Counted from the stretch's first letter, positions 1 to 8,637 are shown. The stretch: DNA of 64,000 nt from an uncultured Clostridia bacterium (GCA_934167095.1 CAKPKE010000001.1:95611-159610); one strand, 5' to 3'. Translations and numbers: made by a program. The notes: a model not told the origin generated them from the sequence alone.

Positions 1-1
1 A

Positions 2-385
2 GATTTAATTAATGTGGATTATATTTTATCTTTTGAAAAAGAAGGAAAAACTTTATATCAGCTTACAGAAAAAGGTCAAACAACTTTAGACCTCACACTA
101 GACTTGCTACCTGGAATTATAAAGCTAAAGGCTGACACTAACCTAAAACCTATTTTAGATAGCTCTGAAGAAGAGCAATCTATTGTTGCAGAATATATTC
201 CACTTAGTGAAAATCATTACAATATTACTTGTAAAATAATTGAAGAAAACGAAACTGTTTTTGAAATAAAAACTTTTGCAGGTTCTAGTACTCAAGCAAA
301 AGAAATTGTTCATAACTGGGAAAGTAATGCAGGAAGCATTTACCCTCAAATATTAGAATTATTAAATAAAAAACCTCAAGAATAA
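2..385 (+). CDS. DUF4364-like winged-helix protein, 5' end missing
   Basis: The reading frame is open to the left edge, so this is the C-terminal part of a longer protein. A GTG at position 14 is in frame, but it has no ribosome site and is probably internal. The visible part has the wing-like stretch 'FEKEGKTLYQLTEKG' followed by a beta-rich tail. This resembles the C-terminal half of DUF4364 proteins, small winged-helix proteins common in Clostridia with no settled function. The assignment rests on pattern memory. The gene ends at a TAA and is followed at once by an intrinsic terminator. Confidence 0.55.
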   Translation, partial: DLINVDYILSFEKEGKTLYQLTEKGQTTLDLTLDLLPGIIKLKADTNLKPILDSSEEEQSIVAEYIPLSENHYNITCKIIEENETVFEIKTFAGSSTQAKEIVHNWESNAGSIYPQILELLNKKPQE

Positions 386-400
386 TTTTGAGGTTTTTTT
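370..400 (+). terminator. Intrinsic terminator after the DUF4364-like gene
   Basis: The inverted repeat AAACCTCAA / TTGAGGTTT is followed by a T run. It overlaps the stop codon of the plus-strand gene. It also lies downstream of the convergent proS gene and may act on both strands. Confidence 0.8.
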
Positions 401-433
401 ATTTCTATTATATAATAATGTTACACAGAAAAT

Positions 434-1741
434 TTATTTTACATATTTTCTAGATAGAACTATGTTTTCAAATTCTTTTATAAGTTCTTCTTCTGTATAT
501 ACTTTCTTTTCTCCTGTTTTGCAATTTTCTACTTCATATTTTCCAGCTTCTTGTTTATCTCCTAAAACTAACATATATGGAGTTCCAAGCATATAGCAGT
601 CTTTTATTTTTGCACCTAACATTCCTTGTTTTCTGTCATCTACTATAACAGGAATATCATTTTGCATTAATTTTTCATATAAATTAATTGCTTCTTCCAT
701 TTTTTCTTCTTTAGGAATTATTTGTAATAAATATGGAGCTATGCTTACTGGAAGCGAAACACCTTTTACTTCGTTTTTCTTTCCTCTTAAAACATTTTCT
801 TCATATATTGTTGCAACAGTTCTGCTTACACCAATTCCATAGCAACCCATGTATAAATCTTTTTCTTTTCCTTCTGCATCTATGTAAGTTGCTTTCATTG
901 AAGAAGAATATTTTGTTCCTAATTGGAAAATGTGTCCTAATTCTATTGATTTTTTAGATTCAACATTTGATTTATCATTTATTCCATATTTTTCTTTTAA
1001 ATATTCATCTGCATCTTCTCTTTCTAGAATTTCAGTGTTAAACATTGTTCCTGTTGCTTTATCTACTAGAATTGTGTCTTCTCCTATTGGAGATTCAAGC
1101 ATGAACTCTTCAGATTGATTTCCGCCCATTGCACCACTATCTGCTGCAACTGGCATTGCATTTAGTTCTAATATTTTAAATATTTCTATGTATGCTTTTC
1201 TGATATTTGCATAAGTTTTTTTGCAAGCTTCTTCATCTGTATCAAAGCTATATGCATCCATCATTGGGAATGTTTTTCCTCTTAATAAATATCCTCTTGT
1301 ACGAATTTCATTTCTAAATTTTTCGCCAATTTGATAAAATGTTACAGGCAAGCTTTTATATGAAGAAACTCTGCCTCTTACAAAATCAGTTATTGCTTCT
1401 TCTGCAGTTGGAGCTAAAACAAAATCTCCTTTTTCTGTGTTTGCTGTAATCATTACACCTTCTTCTATATATTTAGAAAGTCTTCCTGATTCTTCCCATA
1501 ATTTTGAAGGTTGCATAATTGGAAGTAGTACTTCTATACATCCATACTTATTAAGCACACCTCTTATTACTGCTTCAACATTTTGTCTTACTCTTAATGG
1601 TACATTATTGTAAGCAAAAATTCCTGTTCCGTATTGAACTAATTGGTTTGTTTGAAGTAGCATATCTTGTGCTGGATAAAATTCATCTAAATTATTTACT
1701 CTTATTGTTCCTAATCCTGTTTGTGATAATTTCATATTCAA
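434..1741 (-). CDS. proS: Prolyl-tRNA synthetase, short form without insertion domain
   Basis: Class II synthetase that charges tRNA-Pro. Motif 1 lies near residues 70-85 ('LLPIMQPSKLWEESGR'). A TAEE loop lies near 112 ('LAPTAEEAITDF'). Motif 2 starts near 143 ('FRNEIRTRGYLLRGKTF') and motif 3 is near 300 ('GCYGIGVSRTVA'). A C-terminal anticodon-binding domain follows ('VIVDDRKQGMLGAKIKD'). At 435 residues it is much shorter than the usual bacterial type of about 570. The editing insertion (INS) normally found between motifs 2 and 3 is absent. The start has Shine-Dalgarno-like GAAAGGAA just upstream. The scpB gene lies upstream with about 70 nt between. Confidence 0.93.
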   Translation of the reverse strand: MNMKLSQTGLGTIRVNNLDEFYPAQDMLLQTNQLVQYGTGIFAYNNVPLRVRQNVEAVIRGVLNKYGCIEVLLPIMQPSKLWEESGRLSKYIEEGVMITANTEKGDFVLAPTAEEAITDFVRGRVSSYKSLPVTFYQIGEKFRNEIRTRGYLLRGKTFPMMDAYSFDTDEEACKKTYANIRKAYIEIFKILELNAMPVAADSGAMGGNQSEEFMLESPIGEDTILVDKATGTMFNTEILEREDADEYLKEKYGINDKSNVESKKSIELGHIFQLGTKYSSSMKATYIDAEGKEKDLYMGCYGIGVSRTVATIYEENVLRGKKNEVKGVSLPVSIAPYLLQIIPKEEKMEEAINLYEKLMQNDIPVIVDDRKQGMLGAKIKDCYMLGTPYMLVLGDKQEAGKYEVENCKTGEKKVYTEEELIKEFENIVLSRKYVK

Positions 1742-1812
1742 ATTTCCTTTCTATTCTTACTTTAAAGTCACACATTATCATTCAATCTAATTTTTGTGTA
1801 TTTTTATAGCCT

Positions 1813-2418
1813 TTATTCTTCATTTTCACTCGGCATTGGAGCCTCATGTTTTGTTTCATTATTTGGCACTATATCATCTATAACTATTTGTTCATTTTCA
1901 TCTAATTTATATCTTGGCAAATCAGGAAGTTCATCTAGGCAAGACACTCCAAACATTTTTAAGAAATTTGATGTAGTACTATAAATTGTTGGCTTACCTG
2001 GTAAGTCCGCTTTTCCAACAACTTCAATGAGATTATATTCTAATAATTTGTATATTGTACCATCTGAATTTACACCTCTTATTGCTTCAATTTCAGCTCT
2101 AGTAATTTTAGGATTGTATGCTATTATTGCTAAAGTTTCCATTGCTGCTTGTGATAAATTAGGTTTGCTTCTTTTATCAAATATTGGATATAAATATTCA
2201 TAAATTTCTTTTTTAGTTGTAAGCTGATATCCATCTTCAACTTTTATTATTTCAATTCCTCTATCTGCTTTTGAATAATCATTATTCATTAAGTTTATTC
2301 TGTCAATTATTTCATCAGAAGATAATTCTAAAATTGACATAAGCTCATTTATTTTTACATCTCTTCCACTTGCAAAAAGAATTGCCTCAATTATACCCTT
2401 TTGTTTTTCTATTTCCAT
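1813..2418 (-). CDS. scpB: Segregation and condensation protein B (ScpB)
   Basis: Two winged-helix domains in about 200 residues, as usual for ScpB, the kleisin-associated subunit of the Smc-ScpAB complex that compacts and segregates chromosomes. The family signature 'METLAIIAYNPKITRAEIE' and the following 'IRGVNSDGTIYKLLE' are clear. ScpB bridges ScpA and Smc. The smc gene is also in this window (52226-55777), but scpA is not next to either. The last 40 residues are acidic and look unstructured. Confidence 0.93.
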   Translation of the reverse strand: MEIEKQKGIIEAILFASGRDVKINELMSILELSSDEIIDRINLMNNDYSKADRGIEIIKVEDGYQLTTKKEIYEYLYPIFDKRSKPNLSQAAMETLAIIAYNPKITRAEIEAIRGVNSDGTIYKLLEYNLIEVVGKADLPGKPTIYSTTSNFLKMFGVSCLDELPDLPRYKLDENEQIVIDDIVPNNETKHEAPMPSENEE

Positions 2419-2492
2419 AATTTATTCCTATCTTTTCTAATCTCTACGCTCCTACATTATACACGCAAAACAGGCTTTATGTCAATATTTGC

Positions 2493-2521
2493 TTGAAGTA
2501 AATTTAAAAGTGTGATATTAT
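2493..2521 (+). promoter_or_regulatory. Sigma-A-type promoter for the 49-residue ORF
   Basis: TTGAAG, 17 nt, TATTAT. The -10 box ends 33 nt before the ATG at 2555, and an AAGGA ribosome site lies between them. Confidence 0.55.
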
Positions 2522-2554
2522 AAACATGAAATTGTTAAGAAAGGATTTTTAGTC

Positions 2555-2704
2555 ATGTTTAATAACAAAAAAGAAATAAAAATAGTTTCTGGAAATGGTG
2601 AAAATTTAAAAATTTCAGATGTTTCTGACAATGTTGGAATTGCATCTCCTGATGAAGATTCTAATGTAAAAAAGAATGTGATTATTCCTGAAGAGAAAAA
2701 GTAA
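2555..2704 (+). CDS. Small acidic/basic protein of 49 residues, function unknown
   Basis: A short plus-strand gene between two minus-strand genes. It starts MFNNKKEIKIVSGNG and ends IIPEEKK. It has its own promoter (2493-2521), an AAGGA site 13 nt before the ATG, and a terminator right after the stop, which together argue that it is real despite its length. It is hydrophilic, with no membrane segment or cysteine. I do not recognise the family. Confidence 0.6.
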   Translation: MFNNKKEIKIVSGNGENLKISDVSDNVGIASPDEDSNVKKNVIIPEEKK

Positions 2705-2713
2705 AAGAAAAAA

Positions 2714-2745
2714 TCGTTTTACAATAAAAGTAAAACGGTTCTTTC
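2714..2745 (+). terminator. Intrinsic terminator of the 49-residue ORF
   Basis: CGTTTTAC / GTAAAACG hairpin with a 7-nt loop, followed by TTCTTTCTT. The ssb gene converges on it from the right. Confidence 0.7.
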
Positions 2746-2783
2746 TTATCTTAAAGGAATTTATTTATGTTCTATTTATCTAA

Positions 2784-3506
2784 TTATATAGCTTCTTCAT
2801 TGTTTATAGCTGTTTCTTCAGATTTTTCTTCTTGGTTATCTTCTTCTTTGATAACTTCTAAACTTCCTACAGAAACTTCATATGCTACTTTATTTTCAAC
2901 AGTTCCATCTTCATATTTTTTCTCATATTGTCTTGATTGAACTCTTCCTACTATTTTAACTTCTGTTCCAACTTCCATGTTTTCACAGAATCTAGCAGTT
3001 CTTCCCCATGCTATACATGGTATATAGTCTGATTTACTGTAAGCTCTGTTTACAGCAAGTAATATATCTGCAATTTCTCTTCCAAATGGTGTTTGTCTGT
3101 AAATTGGCTTTTTGCAAATATAACCAATTAAAGTAACTTCATTTGATAAGAAATCTTTTCTTGCTTCAACTTCGCTTTCTTGGTCTTCAAGCATTGTTAC
3201 ATTTTTTGCAAATACTGTAAGTACTAATTTGTTTCTACCTTCTATATAACTATTATATGATCTGAATTGACCTTCAACAGTTATTTTCGAATTAACTGGT
3301 ATTTCTCCTTCTGTCATTAGTCTTTCTGATATTGTGATTGGTATAATATCACTGCTACCACTTAATCTTGGTACGCTTAAATCAAAAATATAGAATTTTT
3401 CTCCATATATTTCATGACTAAATCTTTTTTCACTAGTTACCTTTCCCACTAGTACTATGTGGTTGTTTTCTGAATAATTTGTATCCAACTTAAATTTCCT
3501 CCTCAT
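2784..3506 (-). CDS. Single-stranded DNA-binding protein with two OB folds
   Basis: A 240-residue protein with two SSB-like OB domains, residues about 15-110 and 120-220. The second carries the typical stretch 'DYIPCIAWGRTARFCENM' and 'VGTEVKIVGRVQSRQYE'. The tail is acidic, although the classical DDIPF end is not present. Double-OB SSB-like proteins of this size are frequent in Clostridia, next to or instead of the short SSB. It probably coats single-stranded DNA in replication or repair. Transcribed alone; scpB is 365 nt away. Confidence 0.8.
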   Translation of the reverse strand: MRRKFKLDTNYSENNHIVLVGKVTSEKRFSHEIYGEKFYIFDLSVPRLSGSSDIIPITISERLMTEGEIPVNSKITVEGQFRSYNSYIEGRNKLVLTVFAKNVTMLEDQESEVEARKDFLSNEVTLIGYICKKPIYRQTPFGREIADILLAVNRAYSKSDYIPCIAWGRTARFCENMEVGTEVKIVGRVQSRQYEKKYEDGTVENKVAYEVSVGSLEVIKEEDNQEEKSEETAINNEEAI

Positions 3507-3629
3507 TTTCTTTTTTAGTGCATTTGTATTTTTTTGTCTCTTTTATAACCTACAATACCTATTATACTACCATTTTTTGGTTTTGTCTACATAAAAGGTT
3601 GATTTTTTTGCATTTTTTATTAAATTTTC

Positions 3630-4109
3630 TCATTTTGCGTAAATTATGGCTAAAGCAATAATTATCATAATGTCGTATATATCAACGTTTTCACGGTTTA
3701 CATTAACTTTTATTTCTTGCGGTTCAATTTTAATATTTTGTAAATTAATTATGGTTGATTGCAAGCAAATTAGTATTTGTTCGTCTTGTATACTTGATAT
3801 TGTAATGTCACTTTTAGAGTTATATCCATAAGTTATTACTTGTTCTATTAAAAATTTATCTTTATCTATATCTGTATTCATGTCTAAATTGTAAACTACG
3901 TTTTTACTATTATTAACTATTTTTTGAAGTATATTCCAATTTGTTATTTTTTCATTAAAAACAATTGTATCTAATTTTATATTTTTTATGTTATCTATGT
4001 TTTCTTCTTTAATGTACATTGTTTCACAATTATTTACTAAAAATTTTGTTATAAGATTTCTTAACTGGCTTTCGCTTTCCTTACTGGTTATTATCTCAAT
4101 AAAAGGCAT
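3630..4109 (-). CDS. Unknown 159-residue protein
   Basis: I do not recognise this family. The protein is rich in Ile and Asn, has no obvious signal peptide, and ends in a hydrophobic stretch ('DIMIIIALAIIYAK') that could be a buried helix or a membrane tail. The middle part alternates beta-like segments ('TIVFNEKI', 'VVYNLDM', 'EQVITYGYN'), suggesting an alpha/beta fold. It lies between ssb and a small membrane protein, all on the minus strand, and the start has GGAGA 8 nt upstream. Confidence 0.55.
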   Translation of the reverse strand: MPFIEIITSKESESQLRNLITKFLVNNCETMYIKEENIDNIKNIKLDTIVFNEKITNWNILQKIVNNSKNVVYNLDMNTDIDKDKFLIEQVITYGYNSKSDITISSIQDEQILICLQSTIINLQNIKIEPQEIKVNVNRENVDIYDIMIIIALAIIYAK

Positions 4110-4158
4110 ATTATCTCCAATCTTCTTAGCTTTTGATATAGATTTAATAACATTTTAC

Positions 4159-4347
4159 TTAATTTACTATATTTTCTTCATTTTCGATATAATTTATACT
4201 ATTAATTATATTTTTATTTTGCACATTTGAGGATGTTTGTACAGTTTCTTCGTCTTTTTGAAAGTTTGATACAGATAGCAATATTGCTACCATTCCCATT
4301 GCTAAAAAATATGAACAAATCTTTTTTCTGCTAAAAACAAAAAACAT
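4159..4347 (-). CDS. Small single-pass membrane protein (62 residues)
   Basis: Basic N-terminus (FSRKKIC), one membrane helix ('SYFLAMGMVAILLSVS') and a polar tail. A longer frame starts at 4374, but a perfect AGGAGG (4356-4361) sits 9 nt before the ATG at 4347, so the shorter start is chosen. Function unknown. It lies downstream of metG in the same direction with about 60 nt between. Confidence 0.6.
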   Translation of the reverse strand: MFFVFSRKKICSYFLAMGMVAILLSVSNFQKDEETVQTSSNVQNKNIINSINYIENEENIVN

Positions 4348-4405
4348 ATATATTATCCTCCTAATGCTTGGCATTTACTTTAATATATATGTTTTTTATT
4401 ATTTT

Positions 4406-5989
4406 TTATTCACTTTTCATTTTATTTTTTATGTATTCTATTTCTTCAGCTTGGTCAAGTCTTACAAATATTGGCTCACCCTTTTCAATTACAGTTAAGT
4501 CTTTTGTAATATTTCCAAAGTTTTTAATAGTTTCATATTCTTTATATTTTTCGTCATTTATTCCAAGCTGTTTAAATATTTTATTTGAAGTTTCTTTTAA
4601 TGCTGGATTTATTAATATTGCAATTATTCTTAAAGTTTCAACTAAATTGCTCATTACCGCTTCTAGCTTATCTGTTTCTTCATTTTTAGCAAGCACCCAT
4701 GGAGCTGTTTCGTCTACATATTTGTTAGCTCTTGAAATTATAGACCATATAGAATCTAATGCATTAGACATGTGATATGTGTCCATATTTTCTTCATATT
4801 CTGCAATTTTTGTATTTATTGTATTTTTTAAATCACTATCAAATTCAGTAACTTCGCCTTTATAGTCTGGAACTTTTCCGCCAAAATATTTATTTACCAT
4901 TCCAACAGTTCTATTTAAAAGATTTCCTAAGTCGTTACATAAATCAAAGTTATACTTATTTACAAAATCCTCTGGTGTAAATATTGCGTCTTGACCATAA
5001 GGAAACTCCTTAAGTAGGAAATATCTTGTTGCATCTAATCCATATCTTTCAACAAGCATTTCTGGATAGATAATATTTCCTTTAGATTTTGACATTTTTC
5101 CATCTTTCATCATTAAAAATCCATGAGAATAGATTTTCTTTGGAATAGGAAGTCCTAATGCCATCAAGAATATTGGCCAATAAATACCATGGAATCTGAT
5201 TATATCTTTTCCTACTAAATGTAAGTCTGCTGGCCAGTACTTTTTAAATAAGCTATCATCATCAGACATGTATCCAAGTGCTGTTATGTAATTTGTTAAA
5301 GCGTCTAACCATACATAAATTACATGTTTTGGGTCCTTAGGTACTTTTATTCCCCAATCAAAAGAAGTTCTTGTAACACACAAATCTTCTAGTCCTGGCT
5401 TAATAAAATTATTAAATATTTCATTTTTTCTTGATTCAGGGCAAATGAAGTCTGGATTTTCTTCATAAAACTTCTCTAGTTTTGCTTGGTATTTTTTCAT
5501 ATTAAAGAAGTAAGATTCTTCTTTCATCTTTTTAACTTCTCTTCCACAATCAGGGCATTTTCCATCTACTAATTGTGTTTCAGTAAAATATGTTTCACAT
5601 GGCATACAATACCAACCTTCATATTCACCTTTATATATGTCACCTTGCTCCATAAACTTATCAAAAATTTTCTCAACAATTTTTGTATGGCGTTCTTCAG
5701 TTGTTCTTATAAAGTCATCATATTCAATGCCCATAAGCTTCCAAAGTTCTTTTGCTTGCTTTGCCATTTCGTCAACATGCTCTTGTGGTGTTTTTCCATT
5801 TTTTATAGCTACTTGCTCAATTTTTTGACCATGCTCATCAAGACCTGTCAACATTCTTGCATCGTAGCCTCTTTGTATTTTGTATTTTTTTATTGTATCA
5901 GCAAGTACTGTTGTATATGCTGTTCCTAAATGGAATCTTCCACTAGGATAATATATTGGTGTTGTAATATAAAAAGTCTTTTTTTCCAT
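4406..5989 (-). CDS. metG: Methionyl-tRNA synthetase, short form
   Basis: Class I synthetase charging tRNA-Met. The HIGH-type motif is 'HLGT' near residue 20 and the KMSKS loop is 'KMSKSKGN' near 295. A zinc knuckle is formed by 'CMPC' and 'CPDC' near 127-150. The anticodon-binding helical domain follows. At about 527 residues it lacks the C-terminal EMAP/Trbp111-like tRNA-binding domain that many Firmicute MetRS carry. The frame can start eight codons earlier (6013), but an AAAGGA site falls inside that extension, 11 nt before the ATG at 5989, and the conserved sequence begins there. No T-box leader was seen in the short upstream region. Confidence 0.93.
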   Translation of the reverse strand: MEKKTFYITTPIYYPSGRFHLGTAYTTVLADTIKKYKIQRGYDARMLTGLDEHGQKIEQVAIKNGKTPQEHVDEMAKQAKELWKLMGIEYDDFIRTTEERHTKIVEKIFDKFMEQGDIYKGEYEGWYCMPCETYFTETQLVDGKCPDCGREVKKMKEESYFFNMKKYQAKLEKFYEENPDFICPESRKNEIFNNFIKPGLEDLCVTRTSFDWGIKVPKDPKHVIYVWLDALTNYITALGYMSDDDSLFKKYWPADLHLVGKDIIRFHGIYWPIFLMALGLPIPKKIYSHGFLMMKDGKMSKSKGNIIYPEMLVERYGLDATRYFLLKEFPYGQDAIFTPEDFVNKYNFDLCNDLGNLLNRTVGMVNKYFGGKVPDYKGEVTEFDSDLKNTINTKIAEYEENMDTYHMSNALDSIWSIISRANKYVDETAPWVLAKNEETDKLEAVMSNLVETLRIIAILINPALKETSNKIFKQLGINDEKYKEYETIKNFGNITKDLTVIEKGEPIFVRLDQAEEIEYIKNKMKSE

Positions 5990-6094
5990 TTTACTGACAT
6001 TCCTTTCTTTCAAGACACAAAATTTAATAAAACATTGTATTTTACAATTATTTTTTCAAACTTCAACCTTGCAATTAATTTATAGAAAAATAAT

Positions 6095-6115
6095 AGCGCC
6101 TTTTTATGGGCGCCT
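6095..6115 (-). terminator. Intrinsic terminator
   Basis: GCGCC / GGCGC hairpin followed on the minus strand by a T-rich run. It lies directly after the 82-residue membrane protein gene and upstream of metG. Confidence 0.7.
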
Positions 6116-6121
6116 TTAATT

Positions 6122-6370
6122 TTATTTGTCTTCTTCTTTTTTTGATGGCATTTCTAAATCGTTTGCAACTATGTTTGCTCTACCAATTACCATTATTAGA
6201 CCTATAAACAATAAAATTATTCCTATAACAATAAACATTACTGATGTTGTTATAGAATCCCCAGCTATACTGCTTTGAAAACCAGTAAATAGCATTGATA
6301 CACCAATTATTGCAATTAGTATCCAAAATACCCATACTGATGTTTTTACGTTCTTTTCTTTATTAGCCAT
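6122..6370 (-). CDS. Small membrane protein, two helices (82 residues)
   Basis: Two hydrophobic segments, about residues 11-30 ('VWVFWILIAIIGVSMLF') and 43-65 ('SVMFIVIGIILLFIGLIMVI'), between a basic N-terminus and a charged C-terminus ending KKEEDK. A good AAGGAGG lies upstream. Family not recognised. It has its own terminator and lies between metG and the sortase, all on the minus strand. Confidence 0.65.
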   Translation of the reverse strand: MANKEKNVKTSVWVFWILIAIIGVSMLFTGFQSSIAGDSITTSVMFIVIGIILLFIGLIMVIGRANIVANDLEMPSKKEEDK

Positions 6371-6451
6371 GGCGCCTATTCCTCCTTCGTTTTATACTAT
6401 AACAATTATATTGAATTGAATTATAAAAGTCAACATTTTTTTAATTTATTA

Positions 6452-7204
6452 TTACACTTCTCTACATTTTATAACTCTTCTTTGAGTTCCATAATTACTA
6501 CAAGTAATTAAAGTGATTTCTCTTCTTCCATTTGTAAGCTGACTTGTGCAACTTACATCATCTGGTTCAACTATTGTTATTTCATAAGCTTCATAAGTAA
6601 CTTTTTTTCTTGTTGCCATATCTTCTAAAACTGCAATATCTCCAACTTGCATTTTATATAACTTTCCAAAAAGTTTTCCGCTTCCATAGTTATGTCCTAC
6701 TATGCAGTAGTTTCCAACAGTATTTGGAGCTCCTCCCCAATACTTGTTTAACGATATTTTTAAAAGTTCATCTGATGTTTCAGATATTACTGGATAATCT
6801 ATGTCTAGACTTGGAATAGTTAAAATTGAATCAACTGTATAATCTATTCCAGTATCTGTTGTATATGTATTATCGGTTAAATCGCCAGTATCTGTTACAA
6901 TTTGATTTGTTACTCTTTCAGATTCATTGGCACCTAAAGTTACTATGATTACATCATTTACAACATTTTTTGTAGTTGTATCTTTTTGATTTTCTTCTTG
7001 CTGTTTATCTTTATTCCATAAGTCAGCTAAAATTCTTTTAGAAGTTTCTTCGCTTTTATTTCTATCATTTTCTGCATACACATAGTATCCACATAGTAAA
7101 ACTATTAGAAAAATAGATATAAAAAACTTGATTTTGTACATTCGTTTTTTTCTTTTTAGCTCAGGTGTAATATATAATTTTTCAGTAATAAGAATTTGAT
7201 TCAT
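6452..7204 (-). CDS. Sortase family transpeptidase
   Basis: Membrane-anchored sortase of 250 residues. One N-terminal membrane helix ('FFISIFLIVLLCGYYVY', residues 27-43) is followed by a polar linker. The catalytic sortase domain begins near residue 125 ('ILTIPSLDIDYPVI'). The catalytic His is in 'CIVGHNYG', the Cys in 'ITLITCSNYG' and the Arg in 'TQRRVIKC'. Sortases cleave a C-terminal sorting signal and attach the protein to the wall or to a pilin. No LPxTG-type substrate is visible in the window, and the prepilin proteins here have no such signal, so the substrate is probably encoded elsewhere. Confidence 0.87.
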   Translation of the reverse strand: MNQILITEKLYITPELKRKKRMYKIKFFISIFLIVLLCGYYVYAENDRNKSEETSKRILADLWNKDKQQEENQKDTTTKNVVNDVIIVTLGANESERVTNQIVTDTGDLTDNTYTTDTGIDYTVDSILTIPSLDIDYPVISETSDELLKISLNKYWGGAPNTVGNYCIVGHNYGSGKLFGKLYKMQVGDIAVLEDMATRKKVTYEAYEITIVEPDDVSCTSQLTNGRREITLITCSNYGTQRRVIKCREV

Positions 7205-7301
7205 ACTATTCCTTTCTTTTTTATTTTTTCTTCAAATGACATTATAACATTAATTTTATATTTTTTAAAGGGGCTATTTTAAAAATTTACATAATTTTAT
7301 T

Positions 7302-7340
7302 AAAAAACAGCAACATAGAATTTTATTTTCTATATTGCCA
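7302..7340 (-). terminator. Terminator hairpin of Rpn copy 1 (repeated element)
   Basis: GCAACATAGAA / TTCTATATTGC hairpin with a T run on the minus strand. Nearly the same sequence recurs after ksgA (10287) and after Rpn copy 2 (41779). Confidence 0.7.
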
Positions 7341-7355
7341 TCTTTATTATTTAAT

Positions 7356-8252
7356 TTATAATTTTTCTATCTCTTCTTTTGTTAATTCAGTTGCTTGCAT
7401 TATTTGTTCTACTGAAAGATTCATTTCTTTTAATTTCTTGGCTACAGCTAGCTTTTCTTCTTTTTTACCTGCTTCTTCTCCATGTTCATAATGAGCTACT
7501 ACTTCTGAGTTATATCTCATTATTGCTCTTTCTCTGTCTTCGTATCTTTGTCTTTCTTCTTGGCTTAAGCTCATTTTGTCTAGTTCGTCTATTGCTTTTT
7601 TTACTTCTTTATTTTCTTTTGCTGCTTCTGCCATCTTTTCTTCACTCCCCTCTATTAACCACAACCATTGTGCTAATTTTGTACTGCAATCTGGATTTTT
7701 ATTTTTAAACTTTTCTAATTCTATAAAATGCACTTCAAATATATCAGTTAGTACCTCTTCCTCTGGATTTATATTTAATTCAATACATTCTTCTGGTTTT
7801 GTTTTGTCATATCTCATTCTTGCTACTGAATGATATGCGTTTCTATCTAAATATGAAAAGTTTAATATATTTATTGCTATTATTTGTTTTTGTAATTTAT
7901 ATTGTTCTCCTGCTCTTAGTTGCTCCGATGCAAGCTTTGATATATATGTCATTGTTCTTTCTTTAAAATTATATTCATTTGATACTTGCATTTCTACATC
8001 TACTATTTTTTTGCCGTCAATGTCAACTTTTATATCTAATATTCCTAATTTTTCATCTGCCATATCTGGTGTTAATTCTGGGTTTTTAACCTCTACATTT
8101 TTTATTTTTGTATCTAACACTGCTTCTAAAAATGCCTTTAATATAGAATTATTTTCTTCACTTGCAAATATTCTTTTAAATACATAATCTGATTTTAATG
8201 GTAATCTTTTGATTTCATTATTTTTAACAATATTATTGTTTTTATTTATCAT
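7356..8252 (-). CDS. Rpn family recombination-promoting nuclease, copy 1
   Basis: PD-(D/E)XK nuclease of the Rpn (YhgA-like, 'PDDEXK_2') family. The nuclease core occupies about residues 15-210, with 'DYVFKRIF' at the N-terminus and the catalytic-like 'DIKVDIDGKKIVDVEMQV' near 70-88. Rpn proteins are DNA endonucleases; in E. coli they promote RecA-independent recombination and some act in phage defence. The first 95 residues are identical to copies 2 (41834) and 3 (62612), while the C-terminal tail differs. The upstream region is also shared. AAGGAAG lies just before the ATG. Confidence 0.87.
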   Translation of the reverse strand: MINKNNNIVKNNEIKRLPLKSDYVFKRIFASEENNSILKAFLEAVLDTKIKNVEVKNPELTPDMADEKLGILDIKVDIDGKKIVDVEMQVSNEYNFKERTMTYISKLASEQLRAGEQYKLQKQIIAINILNFSYLDRNAYHSVARMRYDKTKPEECIELNINPEEEVLTDIFEVHFIELEKFKNKNPDCSTKLAQWLWLIEGSEEKMAEAAKENKEVKKAIDELDKMSLSQEERQRYEDRERAIMRYNSEVVAHYEHGEEAGKKEEKLAVAKKLKEMNLSVEQIMQATELTKEEIEKL

Positions 8253-8637
8253 TTATCTTCCTTTCCATTTTACTATAACAGCTTATATTTTTCAACTGTT
8301 TAGTAAAACTTTTATCAATATTTTTTCTTTTATTAACTAATTAGTTTTTCTGTACGATAATTAATAATAAGCTTTTCTTATTACCTATATTCTTTTGTAT
8401 TTTATTTTTGTGAATTTCATTTAAGAAAAAATTTATTTGTTATAAACAATTTATTGAAATTAAACAAATGTAAAAAATAATACTATTCCCCTTATAGTAT
8501 TTTTCATTATAACTGCAAAGTACTGAAAAAGCAAGAAAAAACGTTCGTCAAATTATGACATAATATTCTATACAGCTACAAAATTAATTGTTTTCTTAAT
8601 TATTTTTTGCTTATGATTTTACGGTAATTTTTAAACA
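8253..8637. other. Shared upstream region of Rpn copy 1
   Basis: Non-coding. From the Rpn start to about 8565 it matches the DNA upstream of copy 3 closely, and that upstream of copy 2 at both ends. It holds the -10 box and the conserved distal motif listed separately. The stretch 8565-8637 shows nothing recognisable. Confidence 0.7.
8506..8560 (-). promoter_or_regulatory. Promoter and upstream tandem box of Rpn copy 1
   Basis: On the minus strand: TTGCTT, 17 nt, TATAAT (8506-8511). Exactly 34 nt upstream of TATAAT begins TTGACGAACG, preceded by TGTCATAATT. The repeated units TGTCATA and TGACGAA are 10 nt apart and resemble tandem Spo0A boxes (consensus TGNCGAA), the first being degenerate. 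The same layout occurs at 26010, 43034 and 63788. Confidence 0.55.

Noticed and set aside
6014..6094. T-box riboswitch upstream of metG
   Set aside because: Too short, and neither a T-box sequence (such as TGGNACCGCG) nor a specifier stem is present.
7356..8560. Rpn copies as insertion sequences with terminal inverted repeats
   Set aside because: The family is often labelled 'putative transposase', but no terminal inverted repeats or target duplications were seen, and the similarity fades gradually rather than at sharp ends.
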